DNA from: an uncultured Selenomonadales bacterium
GTDB lineage: Bacteria; Bacillota; Negativicutes; Selenomonadales; Selenomonadaceae
DNA: 64,000 bases
Reading direction: 5' to 3'
Assembly: GCA_946183785.1 (NCBI GenBank)
Contig: CAMHCS010000001.1
Coordinates: 80,451-144,450, forward strand
How positions within the stretch are numbered: the first letter of the stretch is position 1; each line of letters starts with the position of its first letter. Shown piece by piece: positions 9,413 through 18,636 of the stretch. The notes beneath the pieces are model-generated. The model searched no databases and had not been told where the DNA came from. It saw only the letters and a list, made by a program, of their open reading frames with translations. Position numbers and translations under genes: made by a program.

Positions 9413-10777
9413 ATGGCGGAGTTGGTCACGGTTATTTTGGCGGCGGGCAAGGGCACGCGCATGAAGTCGTCGCTGCCGAAGGTGCTGCACAAGGTCTGCG
9501 GCAAAGAAATGGTGCGCTGTGTGCTGGACGCTGCGACGGCGGCGGGCTCGAAGCGCAATATCGTCGTCGTCGGGTTCGGCGCGGACGAGGTGCGCGCGGC
9601 GCTGGGCGGCGCGGCGGAGGTCGTCGTTCAGGAGCAGCAGCTCGGCACGGGGCACGCGGTCTTGCAGGCGGAGCCTTTGCTCCGGGACGCGAAGGGCACG
9701 GTCATGGTGCTCTGCGGCGATACGCCGCTTTTGACCGTCGGGCTTTTGAAAAAGCTTTATGACGAGCATGAAAAGGCGGGCGCGAAGGCCACGGTACTGA
9801 CGGCGATCATGCCCGACGCGACGGGTTACGGGCGCGTGATCCGGACGGCGGCAGGGGACGTGGAGAAAATCGTCGAGCACAAGGACGCCACGGAACAGGA
9901 GCGCGAAGTGCGGGAGGTCAACGCCGGCATTTACTGCTTTGAGAAAGAAGCGCTTTTCTCCGCGCTGGCGGAGGTAGGCTGCGACAACGCGCAGGGCGAG
10001 TATTATCTGCCCGACGTGCTTTCGATTCTGCGCGGTCGGGGGGAAAAGATTTGGGCCGTGGCGGCGGACGACTACGAGGAGACGCTGGGCGTCAATTCCC
10101 GCGTCCATCTCGCGCAGGCGGAAAGAATCCTGCGCCGCCGCAAGAATCTTGAATTGATGGAGAGCGGCGTCACGCTGATGGATCCGGACTCCACGTTCGT
10201 GGACGCCGACGTCGCTGTAGGGCGCGATACGGTGATCTATCCCTTCACCTGGCTGGAAGGCAGGACGAGCGTGGGCGAGGGCTGCACGCTTGGCCCGTCG
10301 AGCCGTTTCACGGACGTGAAGATCGGCGACGGCGTGACTGCGCATTTCGTTTACGCGCATGAATGTGAGATCGGGGACGGCGCAACGATGGGGCCGTTTG
10401 TTCATATCCGCCCGGATTCGCATATTTCGAAGGACGTGAAGATCGGGAATTTCGTCGAGGTCAAGAATTCCAACGTCGGTGAAGGCTCGAAACTGCCGCA
10501 TCTGCAATATATCGGCGACTGCGATATGGGCGCGGGCGTCAATATGGGCTGCGGCACGATTACCGTCAATTATGACGGCAAGACGAAATTCCGCACGAAG
10601 ATCGGTGACCATGCTTTTGTCGGCTGCAACTCGAACCTTGTCGCGCCGGTGTCCGTGGGAGATAATGCCTATGTCGCGGCGGGGTCGACCATCACGAAGG
10701 ACGTGCCGCCGGACGAATTGGCTGTGGCGCGCGCCCGGCAGAAAAATATCCCGAATTGGCCGGACAAAAGGAAGTAA
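9413..10777 (+). CDS. glmU: Bifunctional GlmU: UDP-GlcNAc pyrophosphorylase / glucosamine-1-P acetyltransferase
   Basis: 454 residues, the full family length. The N-terminal nucleotidyltransferase domain opens with LAAGKGTRMKSSLPKVLHKV (about 9-28); the C-terminal half (about 250-454) is a left-handed beta-helix with hexapeptide repeats (VEVKNSNVGEGS, CGTITVNYDG). It makes UDP-GlcNAc for peptidoglycan and LPS. A GGAGAG site precedes the ATG. The gene ends 2 bp before a 168-bp element, which separates it from prs. Confidence 0.96.
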   Translation: MAELVTVILAAGKGTRMKSSLPKVLHKVCGKEMVRCVLDAATAAGSKRNIVVVGFGADEVRAALGGAAEVVVQEQQLGTGHAVLQAEPLLRDAKGTVMVLCGDTPLLTVGLLKKLYDEHEKAGAKATVLTAIMPDATGYGRVIRTAAGDVEKIVEHKDATEQEREVREVNAGIYCFEKEALFSALAEVGCDNAQGEYYLPDVLSILRGRGEKIWAVAADDYEETLGVNSRVHLAQAERILRRRKNLELMESGVTLMDPDSTFVDADVAVGRDTVIYPFTWLEGRTSVGEGCTLGPSSRFTDVKIGDGVTAHFVYAHECEIGDGATMGPFVHIRPDSHISKDVKIGNFVEVKNSNVGEGSKLPHLQYIGDCDMGAGVNMGCGTITVNYDGKTKFRTKIGDHAFVGCNSNLVAPVSVGDNAYVAAGSTITKDVPPDELAVARARQKNIPNWPDKRK

Positions 10778-10778
10778 A

Positions 10779-10946
10779 TTAAGGAAGCACTGATTAAGTC
10801 AAGTCGTGGCCCTGTCGAGGGATTTTTTCGTCAAGCAAGGAAAAGTGCTCGAAGTCGTAGCAGAGCTACGTCGAGAGCACTTTGACGCAGCATGACGGAA
10901 AAAGACCCGTCAGGGGCGCGGCGGGACTTATTCAGTGCTTCCTTAA
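10779..10946 (-). mobile_element. 168-bp palindromic element, copy 3 (subfamily A, inverted)
   Basis: Reverse orientation relative to copy 1, with one base difference over 168 bp. It starts 2 bp after the glmU stop. The near identity to copies 1 and 4 suggests recent spread. Confidence 0.9.
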
Positions 10947-10974
10947 GACTGGACAAATTTTCGGGCTGATTTAT

Positions 10975-10998
10975 AACGAGGGCGAATACGCCCTCGTT
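10975..10998. repeat. 10-bp perfect inverted repeat between glmU and prs
   Basis: AACGAGGGCG, a 4-nt loop, then CGCCCTCGTT. It could form a stable hairpin. No T-run follows it on the plus strand, so a role as a terminator is unconvincing. Confidence 0.5.
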
Positions 10999-11014
10999 GA
11001 AACGCTGATCGTGG

Positions 11015-11056
11015 AAATTTTGTCTATCGACAAAATTTGAACAATGGCGTTATAAT
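11015..11056 (+). promoter_or_regulatory. prs promoter with overlapping palindromic operator-like site
   Basis: A consensus -10 TATAAT at 11051-11056 has a TCGACA -35 at 11027-11032 (18-nt spacing). The -35 is inside a perfect inverted repeat: AAATTTTGTC, tatc, GACAAAATTT (11015-11038). The symmetry and position fit a repressor site, but the regulator is unknown. Confidence 0.55.
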
Positions 11057-11107
11057 AAACAGGTAGATTGAATGTTAAAGAAAGAATTCAATCCGGGGGG
11101 GCAAATC

Positions 11108-12058
11108 ATGGCATCACAATATGGAAATCTTTGCATCCTGTCGGGCACGGCGAATCCGAAGCTGGCGCAGGATATCGCGGATCATCTCGGCGTGCCGCTT
11201 TGCGACGCGCTGGTGAGCCGATTCAACAACGGCGAGACGCAGGTCATGATCAATGAGAGTGTGCGGGGGCGGGACGTCTATATCATCCAGCCGACTTCGC
11301 AGCCGGTCAACGACAGCCTGATTGAGCTTTTGATCATGATCGACGCCTGCAAGCGCGCGTCCGTGCACAGCGTCACGGCGGTGGTGCCGTATTACGCCTA
11401 TGCGCGCCAGGATCGCAAGACGCGCGGGCGCGAGCCGATTTCCGCAAAGCTTGTGGCAAACCTGATCGAAACGGCGGGCGCGAACCGCGTCGTCACCGTC
11501 GATTTGCACGCGGGGCAGATTCAGGGCTTTTTCGATATTCCCGTCGATCATCTGGCGGCGGCTCCGGTGCTTGCCGAGTATTTCCAGAAGAACCACGCTT
11601 TCGACAACGCCGTCGTCGTTTCTCCCGACTTGGGCGGTGTGACGCGGGCGCGGGTATTGGCCGACCGTCTGCAGACGCCCATCGCGATCATCGAGAAGCG
11701 CCGTCCCGAGCCGGGCAAGGCCGAGGTCATGAACCTGATCGGCGACGTCAAAGGCAAGAACGCCATCATGATCGACGATATCGTAGACACGGCGGGCTCG
11801 CTTTGCGAGGGCGCAAAGGCGCTGAAGAAACTCGGCGCGGCGGACGTCTATGCCTGCTGCTCCCATGCGATCCTGAGCGATCCTGCGGTGCAGCGCATCA
11901 ATGAATCGGAGTTGAAAAAGCTGATCATTACCGACACGATCCCGCTGCCGCCGGAAAAACGCTCGGAAAAGATCGTGGTGCTGTCCCTCGCGGACGCCAT
12001 CGGCGACGTCATCAAGAGCATTCACACGCACAGCTCCGTCAGCGCGCTGTTCAAGTAA
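11108..12058 (+). CDS. prs: Ribose-phosphate pyrophosphokinase (PRPP synthetase)
   Basis: 316 residues, starting at the ATG after a G-rich site; an upstream in-frame ATG at 11072 would add 12 atypical residues. It shows YYAYARQDRKTRGREPISAK (catalytic region) and VMNLIGDVKGKNAIMIDDIV with the PRPP-binding loop DDIVDTAGS. It makes PRPP, the substrate of PyrE and PyrR and of purine, His and Trp synthesis. The 5' region carries a promoter overlapped by a palindrome. Confidence 0.96.
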   Translation: MASQYGNLCILSGTANPKLAQDIADHLGVPLCDALVSRFNNGETQVMINESVRGRDVYIIQPTSQPVNDSLIELLIMIDACKRASVHSVTAVVPYYAYARQDRKTRGREPISAKLVANLIETAGANRVVTVDLHAGQIQGFFDIPVDHLAAAPVLAEYFQKNHAFDNAVVVSPDLGGVTRARVLADRLQTPIAIIEKRRPEPGKAEVMNLIGDVKGKNAIMIDDIVDTAGSLCEGAKALKKLGAADVYACCSHAILSDPAVQRINESELKKLIITDTIPLPPEKRSEKIVVLSLADAIGDVIKSIHTHSSVSALFK

Positions 12059-12079
12059 TCGAGACATACAGGATAATTT

Positions 12080-12114
12080 GCGGCGTCTTTGCGCGCCGCT
12101 TCTCTTTTTGGAGG
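12080..12114 (+). terminator. Hairpin with T-run that abuts the pepD ribosome site
   Basis: GCGGCG (12080-12085) pairs with CGCCGC (12094-12099), followed by TTCTCTTTTT. GGAGG of the pepD ribosome site begins at the very next base (12110). The same layout recurs at 18590-18636. Confidence 0.6.
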
Positions 12115-12121
12115 AAATGGA

Positions 12122-13591
12122 ATGCGTAAAGAGGAAGAAAAGCATATCGTGGACGAGGTGTTGGAGGATTTTGCGGCGCTTGCCGCCATTCCGCGCCCTT
12201 CGCTCCATGAGAAGGCGGTCAGCGATCATCTGCTGGGCGCGTTTCGGGCGCTGGGCTGCGAGGTTCGGCAGGACGCGGCCAACAACATTATCGCCGACCG
12301 GGCGGCGTCGCCGGGCTTTGAGAACGCTCCCCGCGTGATCCTGCAGGCGCACATGGACATGGTCTGCGTGGCGGCGGCGGGCGTCGGGTACGATCCGCTG
12401 CGCGACCCGATTCGGCTGCGCCGCACGGGGGACGAGCTGACCGCGGAGGGGACGAGCCTAGGCGCGGACGACGGCGCGGGGATTGCAATGATATTTTACG
12501 TTTTCCGTCATGCGGATAACGTCGGTCCGCTCCGCGCGATCATCACGACGGACGAGGAGACGGGCATGACCGGCGCGCAGGCGCTGGACGCGAAGGAGCT
12601 TTTGGACGCCGATTTCCTGATCAACTGGGATTCTGAAAACTTCGACGAACTGACGCGGGGCTGCGCCGGAAGCGTCGGCGTCGAGTTCCGCCGAGAAATT
12701 GGATGGCGGACGCCGACGGAGGATCGCGCATGGCGCGTTTCCGTGCGAGGGCTGCTGGGAGGCCATTCCGGGGAGCGTATCGGCGACGGACGGGGCAACG
12801 CGCTCCGTATCCTCGCGCAGACGCTTCATTCGTTAAAGGAAGCGGGGCGTGCCGTCTCGGTCGCTTGCATGACGGGCGGAAGCGCGCGGAATGCCATCGC
12901 TGCGGAGGCGGAGGCCGTGATTGTCACGCGGGAGAGAGAGGCGGAGCTTCGAAGCGTGATTTCCGAAGTGGAGCGGCATGCGCGGACTGCATTGGGCGCC
13001 GTCGAGCCTGGGCTTTCTGTTGCGCTTTCGGAGACGGAAACGCCCGCTCGCGTCATGTCCGGCGAGGACGCGGCGGCGGTAACGGACGCGCTTTTACTCT
13101 TGCACACAGGCGTTTTCCAAATGTCGACGGCCCTGCCGGGTCTCGTCGAGACCTCGTCCAATCTTGGCCTGCTTCGGACGGGAGAAAATGAAGTCTTTTT
13201 TTCGTATTTCGCGCGCTCGAGCGTCGACGAGAAGCTCGTCGATCTCGCGGAAGGCTGCCGTATTCTCGGCGAAAGGCTCGGACTGGAAGCGCATGTCGCC
13301 ACGCCGTCTCCCGGCTGGCGGGAGCGTCCAAAAAGCGCGCTTTCCGATACGATGGCGGCGATATTCGAGGAGCAGAACGGACGGCTGATGAAGGTCGGCG
13401 TCATTCACGCGGGCCTCGAGTGCGGCTGGCATATCCAAAAGGCGCCAAAGCTCGACATGGTCTCCGTCGGCGTCACCACCCGTGACATCCACAGCCCGAA
13501 GGAAACCCTCGACCTGACGACAATCGTCCCGCAGGTGCGGTTGGTCATGGAAACCTTGCGGCGCGTAGCACAGGGAAACTGCAGCGATTGA
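12122..13591 (+). CDS. pepD: Aminoacyl-histidine dipeptidase (M20 family, PepD-like)
   Basis: 489 residues from the ATG placed after TTGGAGGAAATGGA; an upstream in-frame start lies inside the terminator hairpin and is rejected. M20 metal and catalytic motifs are present: QAHMDMV (about residue 78), GADDGAG (metal Asp, about 118) and TTDEETGM (catalytic Glu pair, about 148). The lid domain follows. It cleaves Xaa-His dipeptides such as carnosine in the cytoplasm. It is preceded and followed by terminators, so it is probably monocistronic. Confidence 0.88.
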   Translation: MRKEEEKHIVDEVLEDFAALAAIPRPSLHEKAVSDHLLGAFRALGCEVRQDAANNIIADRAASPGFENAPRVILQAHMDMVCVAAAGVGYDPLRDPIRLRRTGDELTAEGTSLGADDGAGIAMIFYVFRHADNVGPLRAIITTDEETGMTGAQALDAKELLDADFLINWDSENFDELTRGCAGSVGVEFRREIGWRTPTEDRAWRVSVRGLLGGHSGERIGDGRGNALRILAQTLHSLKEAGRAVSVACMTGGSARNAIAAEAEAVIVTREREAELRSVISEVERHARTALGAVEPGLSVALSETETPARVMSGEDAAAVTDALLLLHTGVFQMSTALPGLVETSSNLGLLRTGENEVFFSYFARSSVDEKLVDLAEGCRILGERLGLEAHVATPSPGWRERPKSALSDTMAAIFEEQNGRLMKVGVIHAGLECGWHIQKAPKLDMVSVGVTTRDIHSPKETLDLTTIVPQVRLVMETLRRVAQGNCSD

Positions 13592-13623
13592 GGAAGCACA
13601 AAGTTCCTCAGCCGATCATTTGG

Positions 13624-13668
13624 CAAGAACGCAGACGGATTTTTCCGGTGCGTTCTTGTTGCTTTTTT
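13624..13668 (+). terminator. Rho-independent terminator after pepD
   Basis: CAAGAACGCA and TGCGTTCTTG form a perfect 10-bp stem around a 15-nt loop, followed by TTGCTTTTTTG. Confidence 0.8.
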
Positions 13669-13725
13669 GCCTGCTTTTGAATAAAATACAAGAGAGTATT
13701 TGTGAACTGTCAAAGGAGATTTTCA

Positions 13726-13986
13726 ATGGATAGACTGAATCGAATCAACGAGGCGGGGACGGCGTATCTGATCGCCGAAACGGATCTGTCCTCGATCCGG
13801 CTGATGGGAGCCGTCGGGCGCAAGTACCGCGAAGCAAAGCAGGCGGCGGAAGCGGCGCGGGACAATCTCGTGACCGTGTTCAGGGAGAGCGGATATACGC
13901 TGGAGGAGCTGGAGAATATGACGATGCCGGACGGGACGCCCGCTCTGGGTTATGGAATATTAGACGTTTTAAAGAACGAGGTGTAA
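13726..13986 (+). CDS. Small conserved-looking protein of unknown function
   Basis: 86 residues starting at an ATG 7 nt after AAAGGAG. The sequence is mostly helical and charged (about residues 30-60 Ala/Lys/Arg rich), with a C-terminal segment containing MPDGTPALGYGILDV. No family was recognised and no signal peptide or membrane segment is seen. It follows a terminator and ends 9 bp before the cysS start, so it probably leads the cysS-mrnC-thyX-rlmB transcript. Strong ribosome site, codon use like its neighbours and tight spacing support a real gene. Confidence 0.7.
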   Translation: MDRLNRINEAGTAYLIAETDLSSIRLMGAVGRKYREAKQAAEAARDNLVTVFRESGYTLEELENMTMPDGTPALGYGILDVLKNEV

Positions 13987-13995
13987 GTGGGAAAT

Positions 13996-15423
13996 ATGAC
14001 GAGGGAAATCAGGGTTTACAACACGATATCGCGGCGGAAGGAGGTCTTTTCCCCGCTGGAGCCGGGAAAGGCGGGTATTTACGTCTGCGGCGTCACGCCG
14101 TACAACGACCCGCATATCGGCAATGCGCGCCCCTTTGTGACATGGGACGTGATTCGGCGTTTTTTCGCGAAGTGCGGCTATGAGGTGCGCTATATCCAGA
14201 ATTTCACGGACGTGGACGACAAGATTATCCGCACGGCCAACGAACAGGGCGTAACATGGAAGGACGTGGCGGACAAATATATCGGCGCGTATTTTCAGGT
14301 GATGGACGAGCTGAACGTGCGGCGCGCCGACGTGTATCCCCGCGTTTCGGAGACGATTCCCGAGATTGTCGAGATGGTGCAGGGGCTCATCGACAAAGGC
14401 TTCGCTTATGAGCTGGAAGGCGACGTCTATTACAGCGTCGAGGCGTTCAAGGATTACGGCAAGCTCAGCGGGCGCAATCTCGACGATATGATGGCCGGAG
14501 CCCGTGTCGAAGTGGACGCGCGGAAAAAGAACCCGATGGATTTCGCGCTGTGGAAGGCTGCGAAACCCGGCGAGCCGTTCTGGGAAAGTCCCTGGGGCAA
14601 AGGACGTCCCGGCTGGCACATCGAGTGCTCGACGATGTCGCTGAAATATCTGGGCAAGACCTTTGACTTTCACGGCGGCGGCAGCGACCTGATCTTCCCG
14701 CACCATGAGAATGAGATCGCGCAGTCGCAGGCGTACTGCGGCGGCTCGGACTGTTTTGCCCGGTATTGGGTGCACAACGGCTTCATCACGATCCACGGCG
14801 ACAAGATGAGCAAGTCGGAAAACAACTTCTTCACGGTGGCGGACATCCTGCAAAAGTATCCGGGAGAGGTCATCCGGTTCTTCATTTTGCAGACCCATTA
14901 CCGCAGCCCGCTGGATTTCAGCGACGAGCGGCTGAAGGACGCGCAGGCGGGACTGGCCCGTCTGGCCAACGCAAAGGCGAATCTCGACGCGTTGTCCGAA
15001 AAGGAAGGGTCGGCGGATACGGCGGCGGAGCTGGCAGCGAACGCGGAGAGAGCGCGGGACGCCTTTTTCGACGCGATGGCCGACGATTTCAATACGGCGC
15101 TGGCAATCAGTCATCTTTTCGCGGTGGCGAAGGACGTCAACGTCTATTATAATGATGTGACGAATCGCGGTACGGCCTTTGACGCGGCGAATTTCGCCCG
15201 CGTCCGGGAGGCGTTCGGCGATATGGCGGAAATCATCGGCGTGCTGGAAAAGGGCGCGGCCAAAAGCGACGAGGACGCCGAAATCGACGCGCTGGTCGAG
15301 GAGCGTCTTGCCGCCCGCAAGGCAAAGAACTGGGCGCGGGCCGACGAAATCCGCGATTCTTTGAAATCGCGCGGCATTATTTTGGAGGATTCCGCCGCCG
15401 GCACGCGGTGGAAACGCGCATGA
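13996..15423 (+). CDS. cysS: Cysteinyl-tRNA synthetase
   Basis: 475 residues from ATG; a GTG 9 bp upstream is an alternative start. Class I signatures: YNDPHIGNARPF (HIGH motif, about residue 38) with the zinc ligand Cys in VCGVTPY, and KMSKSENN (KMSKS, about residue 271). Zinc ligands in the HHENE region are also visible. It charges tRNA-Cys. Its stop overlaps the mrnC start (ATGA), the usual cysS-mrnC pairing of Firmicutes. Confidence 0.96.
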   Translation: MTREIRVYNTISRRKEVFSPLEPGKAGIYVCGVTPYNDPHIGNARPFVTWDVIRRFFAKCGYEVRYIQNFTDVDDKIIRTANEQGVTWKDVADKYIGAYFQVMDELNVRRADVYPRVSETIPEIVEMVQGLIDKGFAYELEGDVYYSVEAFKDYGKLSGRNLDDMMAGARVEVDARKKNPMDFALWKAAKPGEPFWESPWGKGRPGWHIECSTMSLKYLGKTFDFHGGGSDLIFPHHENEIAQSQAYCGGSDCFARYWVHNGFITIHGDKMSKSENNFFTVADILQKYPGEVIRFFILQTHYRSPLDFSDERLKDAQAGLARLANAKANLDALSEKEGSADTAAELAANAERARDAFFDAMADDFNTALAISHLFAVAKDVNVYYNDVTNRGTAFDAANFARVREAFGDMAEIIGVLEKGAAKSDEDAEIDALVEERLAARKAKNWARADEIRDSLKSRGIILEDSAAGTRWKRA

Positions 15424-15893
15424 AGTTCAAGATGAAGCAGCGGCTCGCGGCGGCTGTTTTCGAGGCGGACGAGGAAGGCCGGCTTCAGGAGAAGTACGAG
15501 AGCGTGGATGCGGACGCGCTGCATCCGCTGGTGCTCGCCTACGTCGGCGACGCTTATTTTCACCTCTTCGTGCGCGCGCGGCTTCTGTCTTTTACGCAGT
15601 CGCAGGTGGATATCCTGAACCGGTTCGGCGCGCAGATCGTGTCGGCAGTCTGGCAGGCGCGGGCTTACGAGGCAATCGAGCCGATGCTGACGGAGGCGGA
15701 AACGGCTCTTTTTCGCCGCGCGCGGAACGCCCACAGCCGGACGCCTCGTGCCTCGACCGTTCGGGAATACCATATCAGCACAGGATTCGAGGCGCTGTTG
15801 GGGACATTGTATCTGAAAAAAGAAAACGACCGCCTGCGGGAGATCTCGGAGGCGGCGTTTCAGGCTATCGCTGGACAAATGATGAAAGGATAG
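15420..15893 (+). CDS. mrnC: Mini-ribonuclease III
   Basis: 157 residues: an RNase III catalytic domain without a dsRNA-binding domain. The signature LAYVGDAYFHLFVR holds the catalytic Asp, and GFEALLGTLYL holds the second acidic residue. In Bacillus it matures 23S rRNA ends. The start is the ATG that overlaps the cysS stop; a GTG four codons upstream is less likely. thyX begins 6 bp after the stop. Confidence 0.93.
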   Translation: MKFKMKQRLAAAVFEADEEGRLQEKYESVDADALHPLVLAYVGDAYFHLFVRARLLSFTQSQVDILNRFGAQIVSAVWQARAYEAIEPMLTEAETALFRRARNAHSRTPRASTVREYHISTGFEALLGTLYLKKENDRLREISEAAFQAIAGQMMKG

Positions 15894-15899
15894 AGGATC

Positions 15900-16589
15900 A
15901 TGATTCGAGTCGCACTTTTGGAGCATACGCCGGAGCCGGAGCGCGTCGTCGCGATGTCGGCGCGGCTCTGCTATTCGCCGTCGGGCGCGTCTGAGCTGTC
16001 GGAGAAGATGACGCCGGAGACCGTGGAGAAGATGGTCAAGATGCTCGTCGAGATGGGGCACGCCTCGACGCTGGAGCATGTGTCCTTCACCTTCGGGATC
16101 GAGGGAGTGTCCCGGACGCTGACGCATCAGCTCGTCCGCCATCGTATCGCGTCTTACTCCCAGCAGTCGCAGCGCTACGTCGCCGCCCATGACTTCGCCT
16201 ACATTACGCCGCCGACAATCGCGGAAAAGCCGGAGGCGAAGGAGAAATTTGACGCGCTGATGAAGGAAATTCGCACGGCTTACGACGCGTTCATCGAGAT
16301 GGGCGTCCCGAAGGAGGACGCGCGCTATGTGCTGGCGAACGCGGCGGAGACGAAGATCGTCGTGACGATGAACGCGCGATCCCTGCTGCATTTCTTCAAT
16401 CTTCGCTGCTGCAACAGGGCCCAGTGGGAGATCCGGGAGTTGGCTTATAAAATGCTGGACGAGGTCAAGAAAGTCGCGCCGCTGCTCTTTAAGAACGCGG
16501 GCGCGACTTGCGTGCAGACCGGCCGCTGCCCGGAGGGCAAGATGACCTGCGGTAAATTCAATGAGATGATGAAGCTCCGCGAGGCGTAA
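15900..16589 (+). CDS. thyX: Flavin-dependent thymidylate synthase
   Basis: 229 residues. The ThyX signature is seen as [14 protein letters not shown] (about 80-93), and a second conserved block [20 protein letters not shown] binds dUMP and FAD. It methylates dUMP using methylene-tetrahydrofolate and reduced FAD. No thyA is in the window. The gene lies in the cysS-mrnC-thyX-rlmB run. Confidence 0.95.
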   Translation: MIRVALLEHTPEPERVVAMSARLCYSPSGASELSEKMTPETVEKMVKMLVEMGHASTLEHVSFTFGIEGVSRTLTHQLVRHRIASYSQQSQRYVAAHDFAYITPPTIAEKPEAKEKFDALMKEIRTAYDAFIEMGVPKEDARYVLANAAETKIVVTMNARSLLHFFNLRCCNRAQWEIRELAYKMLDEVKKVAPLLFKNAGATCVQTGRCPEGKMTCGKFNEMMKLREA

Positions 16590-16590
16590 G

Positions 16591-17433
16591 ATGGACAGGC
16601 GAAAACACGCGGAACGGACGCCGGAAGACAAGGCGAAAAGGCCCGCCCGGGTTTTCCGCCCGAAGGAGCAGGAGCCGTCTTCGCTGCCGGAGGACGTGGT
16701 CGTCGGGCGCAACGCGGTGACGGAGGCGTTGAAAAGCGGACGCGCCGTCAACCGTCTGCTCGTCGCAGAGGGAGACGGGCAGGGCTCGATTCGTGAGATT
16801 GCACGCATGGCGAGGGAGAGCGGCGCCATCGTCGAAACGGTGGAGCGGAGCAAGCTCGAGGCGATGGCAAGAGGATACCGTCATCAGGGGGTGCTCGCCT
16901 ATGTGTCGCCGGTGGATTACATGCCGCTGGACGAATTGTTGGAGTCGGCGAAGGAAAAGAGCGGGTTGCCGTTCTTGCTGTTGCTGGACGAGCTGGAGGA
17001 TCCGCACAATCTTGGCGCGATCCTGCGCACGGCGGACGCCGTCGGCGTGGACGGCGTACTGATCCCGAAGCGCCGGAGCTGTCCGCTTTCCGCCACCGTC
17101 GCGAAGACCTCCGCCGGGGCTGTCGAGTACGTGCCCGTGGCGCGGATCGGCAACGTCGCGCAGACGATCAGGGAATTGAAGCAGCAGGGCTTTTGGATCG
17201 TCGGGGCGGACATGGACGGAAGCGCCGATTACTATGAGGCGGACTTGACCGGCGCCGTCGTGCTCGTCGTGGGCAGCGAAGGGCGCGGGATTTCCCGTCT
17301 CGTGCGCGAGAGCTGCGACGTTCTCGTGCGGATTCCGATGCTTGGGAAAATCAACTCGCTGAACGTGTCGGTGGCAGGCGCAGTCCTGATGTATGAGGTC
17401 TTGCGTCAGCGGCGGGGGAAAGGCGGCTTATGA
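16591..17433 (+). CDS. rlmB: 23S rRNA (guanosine-2'-O-)-methyltransferase, RlmB/TrmH family
   Basis: 280 residues. A basic N-terminal tail (about 1-35) precedes the substrate-binding domain (VVVGRNAVTEAL) and the SPOUT knot domain with LLDELEDPHNLGAILRTADA, VVGSEGRGISRLV and the final MLGKINSLNVSVAGAVLMYE. SPOUT enzymes of this group methylate 2'-OH of rRNA or tRNA. It starts 1 bp after the thyX stop and overlaps the next gene (ATGA). Confidence 0.92.
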   Translation: MDRRKHAERTPEDKAKRPARVFRPKEQEPSSLPEDVVVGRNAVTEALKSGRAVNRLLVAEGDGQGSIREIARMARESGAIVETVERSKLEAMARGYRHQGVLAYVSPVDYMPLDELLESAKEKSGLPFLLLLDELEDPHNLGAILRTADAVGVDGVLIPKRRSCPLSATVAKTSAGAVEYVPVARIGNVAQTIRELKQQGFWIVGADMDGSADYYEADLTGAVVLVVGSEGRGISRLVRESCDVLVRIPMLGKINSLNVSVAGAVLMYEVLRQRRGKGGL

Positions 17434-17852
17434 AAAAAGCGGCGGAAAAGGTTTTGTGCTATCGCTTCGGGGACGAGGGAACGCTGGAAAAACTTCAGAG
17501 CGTGATGAAGAAGCTCGGTGTCGAATGTCGGGTGTTGCCCGACGAAAGTTGGCGCGAAAAGGTCGGCTTCCTGCTGGGCATGGGCGGATATCGGCCCGCG
17601 CCGAAAGAGGACGGCGTCGACCCGGCCGGGTTCGACTTTCCCGACGAAGTCATGATCTTGCATCATATCAAGGGCAAGCGGCTCGATCAGGTGCTGGCGG
17701 CGATGAAGGCGGCGGGCGTTCCGCCGATCCGCTACAAGGCGGTGGTGACGCCGTTCAACACATGGTGGACGCTCCGGCGTCTTTGCGAGACGATGAAAAA
17801 GGAACACGCGTATATGACGGAAGGGGCGAAAAGCGATGGCGGCAAAGCATGA
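17430..17852 (+). CDS. DUF3783-type protein of unknown function
   Basis: 140 residues, cytoplasmic. The C-terminal half matches the DUF3783 pattern as I recall it: VMILHHIKGKRLDQVL, then YKAVVTPFNTWWTLRRLCE. The N-terminal half could be a small nucleotide- or cofactor-binding fold but shows no catalytic motif. The start overlaps the rlmB stop and the end overlaps the next gene by 17 bp, so it is co-translated with both. Function is unknown. Confidence 0.7.
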   Translation: MKKAAEKVLCYRFGDEGTLEKLQSVMKKLGVECRVLPDESWREKVGFLLGMGGYRPAPKEDGVDPAGFDFPDEVMILHHIKGKRLDQVLAAMKAAGVPPIRYKAVVTPFNTWWTLRRLCETMKKEHAYMTEGAKSDGGKA

Positions 17853-18579
17853 CGGGCGATGGGACAATGAATACGAGACGCAGAAGGCGATGACGCCTGT
17901 GAATTCGCGGAACCAGATTGAGGAAGCGGAAGATGATGGAGCGTCGTCCAGCTCGTGGCGCGGCTGGCGCTGGGTCGCGCTGGGACTGGCCTTCGTGCTG
18001 GCGCTGGGCGGCGGCTTCGTGGCGGCGGGCTTCCTGCATGATAAATCGCAGGAGGCGAAAAACGACAGGATCCAGCAGGAGCTGATCTTTGCGAAGCAGG
18101 AGGAGAGCCTCCGAAAGCAGGAAGCGGCGATACGCGATCAGCGGGAGGCACTGGAGAAGGAAAAGAAAGCGCTGGAGGCGCGGCAGCGGGAGCTGGAGGC
18201 GCAGGCCGAACGCGCAGCCGGACGCAATGAGCAGATCGACGAAGCGGAGCGCAAGAAATCCTCCGTCCGCAAGGTCTGGGAGGAAATGACGGGCAAGGAT
18301 CAGGAGCGAAAGAAGCAGCAGGAGGTCAACGAGTCGATACAGAACCGATCCCAGCGGGACGTGGAGGAAATCAACCGCTCGATCGACGAGGCGGCGGAAA
18401 CCCTCAAGATGCTGAACACGAAGCTCGCCGAGCTCGAGGAAATGCGTCAGAAGGCCGGGGAAATGAAGGACAAGGCCATGAAGACTTACGAGGAGCATGA
18501 GGAGACGATTCAAACGATCCTGCGCTATATGGAAAGCGCCGTCGAGTTCCTCGAATCTCTGTCGTCAAAAGGGAAATAA
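17836..18579 (+). CDS. Single-pass membrane protein with long coiled coil
   Basis: 247 residues. An acidic cytoplasmic N-terminus (1-42), one membrane helix (about 45-67, WVALGLAFVLALGGGFVAAG) and then about 175 residues of Glu/Lys/Arg/Gln-rich heptads facing the periplasm if the positive-inside rule holds. No enzymatic motif. Such proteins often tether or space envelope layers, but that is only inference. It is the last gene of the cysS-led run and is followed by a hairpin terminator. Confidence 0.7.
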   Translation: MAAKHDGRWDNEYETQKAMTPVNSRNQIEEAEDDGASSSSWRGWRWVALGLAFVLALGGGFVAAGFLHDKSQEAKNDRIQQELIFAKQEESLRKQEAAIRDQREALEKEKKALEARQRELEAQAERAAGRNEQIDEAERKKSSVRKVWEEMTGKDQERKKQQEVNESIQNRSQRDVEEINRSIDEAAETLKMLNTKLAELEEMRQKAGEMKDKAMKTYEEHEETIQTILRYMESAVEFLESLSSKGK

Positions 18580-18589
18580 CGGAAATTAC

Positions 18590-18636
18590 ACGGCCGCCGT
18601 TTGCAGAGTATGCGGCGCGCCGTTTCTTTTTGGAGG
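18590..18636 (+). terminator. Hairpin with T-run that abuts the ribosome site of the ABC lipoprotein gene
   Basis: ACGGCCGCCGT (18590-18600) pairs with CGGCGCGCCGT (18613-18623) with one internal mismatch, then TTTCTTTTT. GGAGG follows directly at 18632. The junction CTTTTTGGAGGAAA is identical to that before pepD. Confidence 0.65.

Noticed and set aside
10975..10998. AACGAGGGCG hairpin as the glmU terminator
   Set aside because: It lacks a following T-run and lies beyond a full mobile element; kept only as an inverted repeat.
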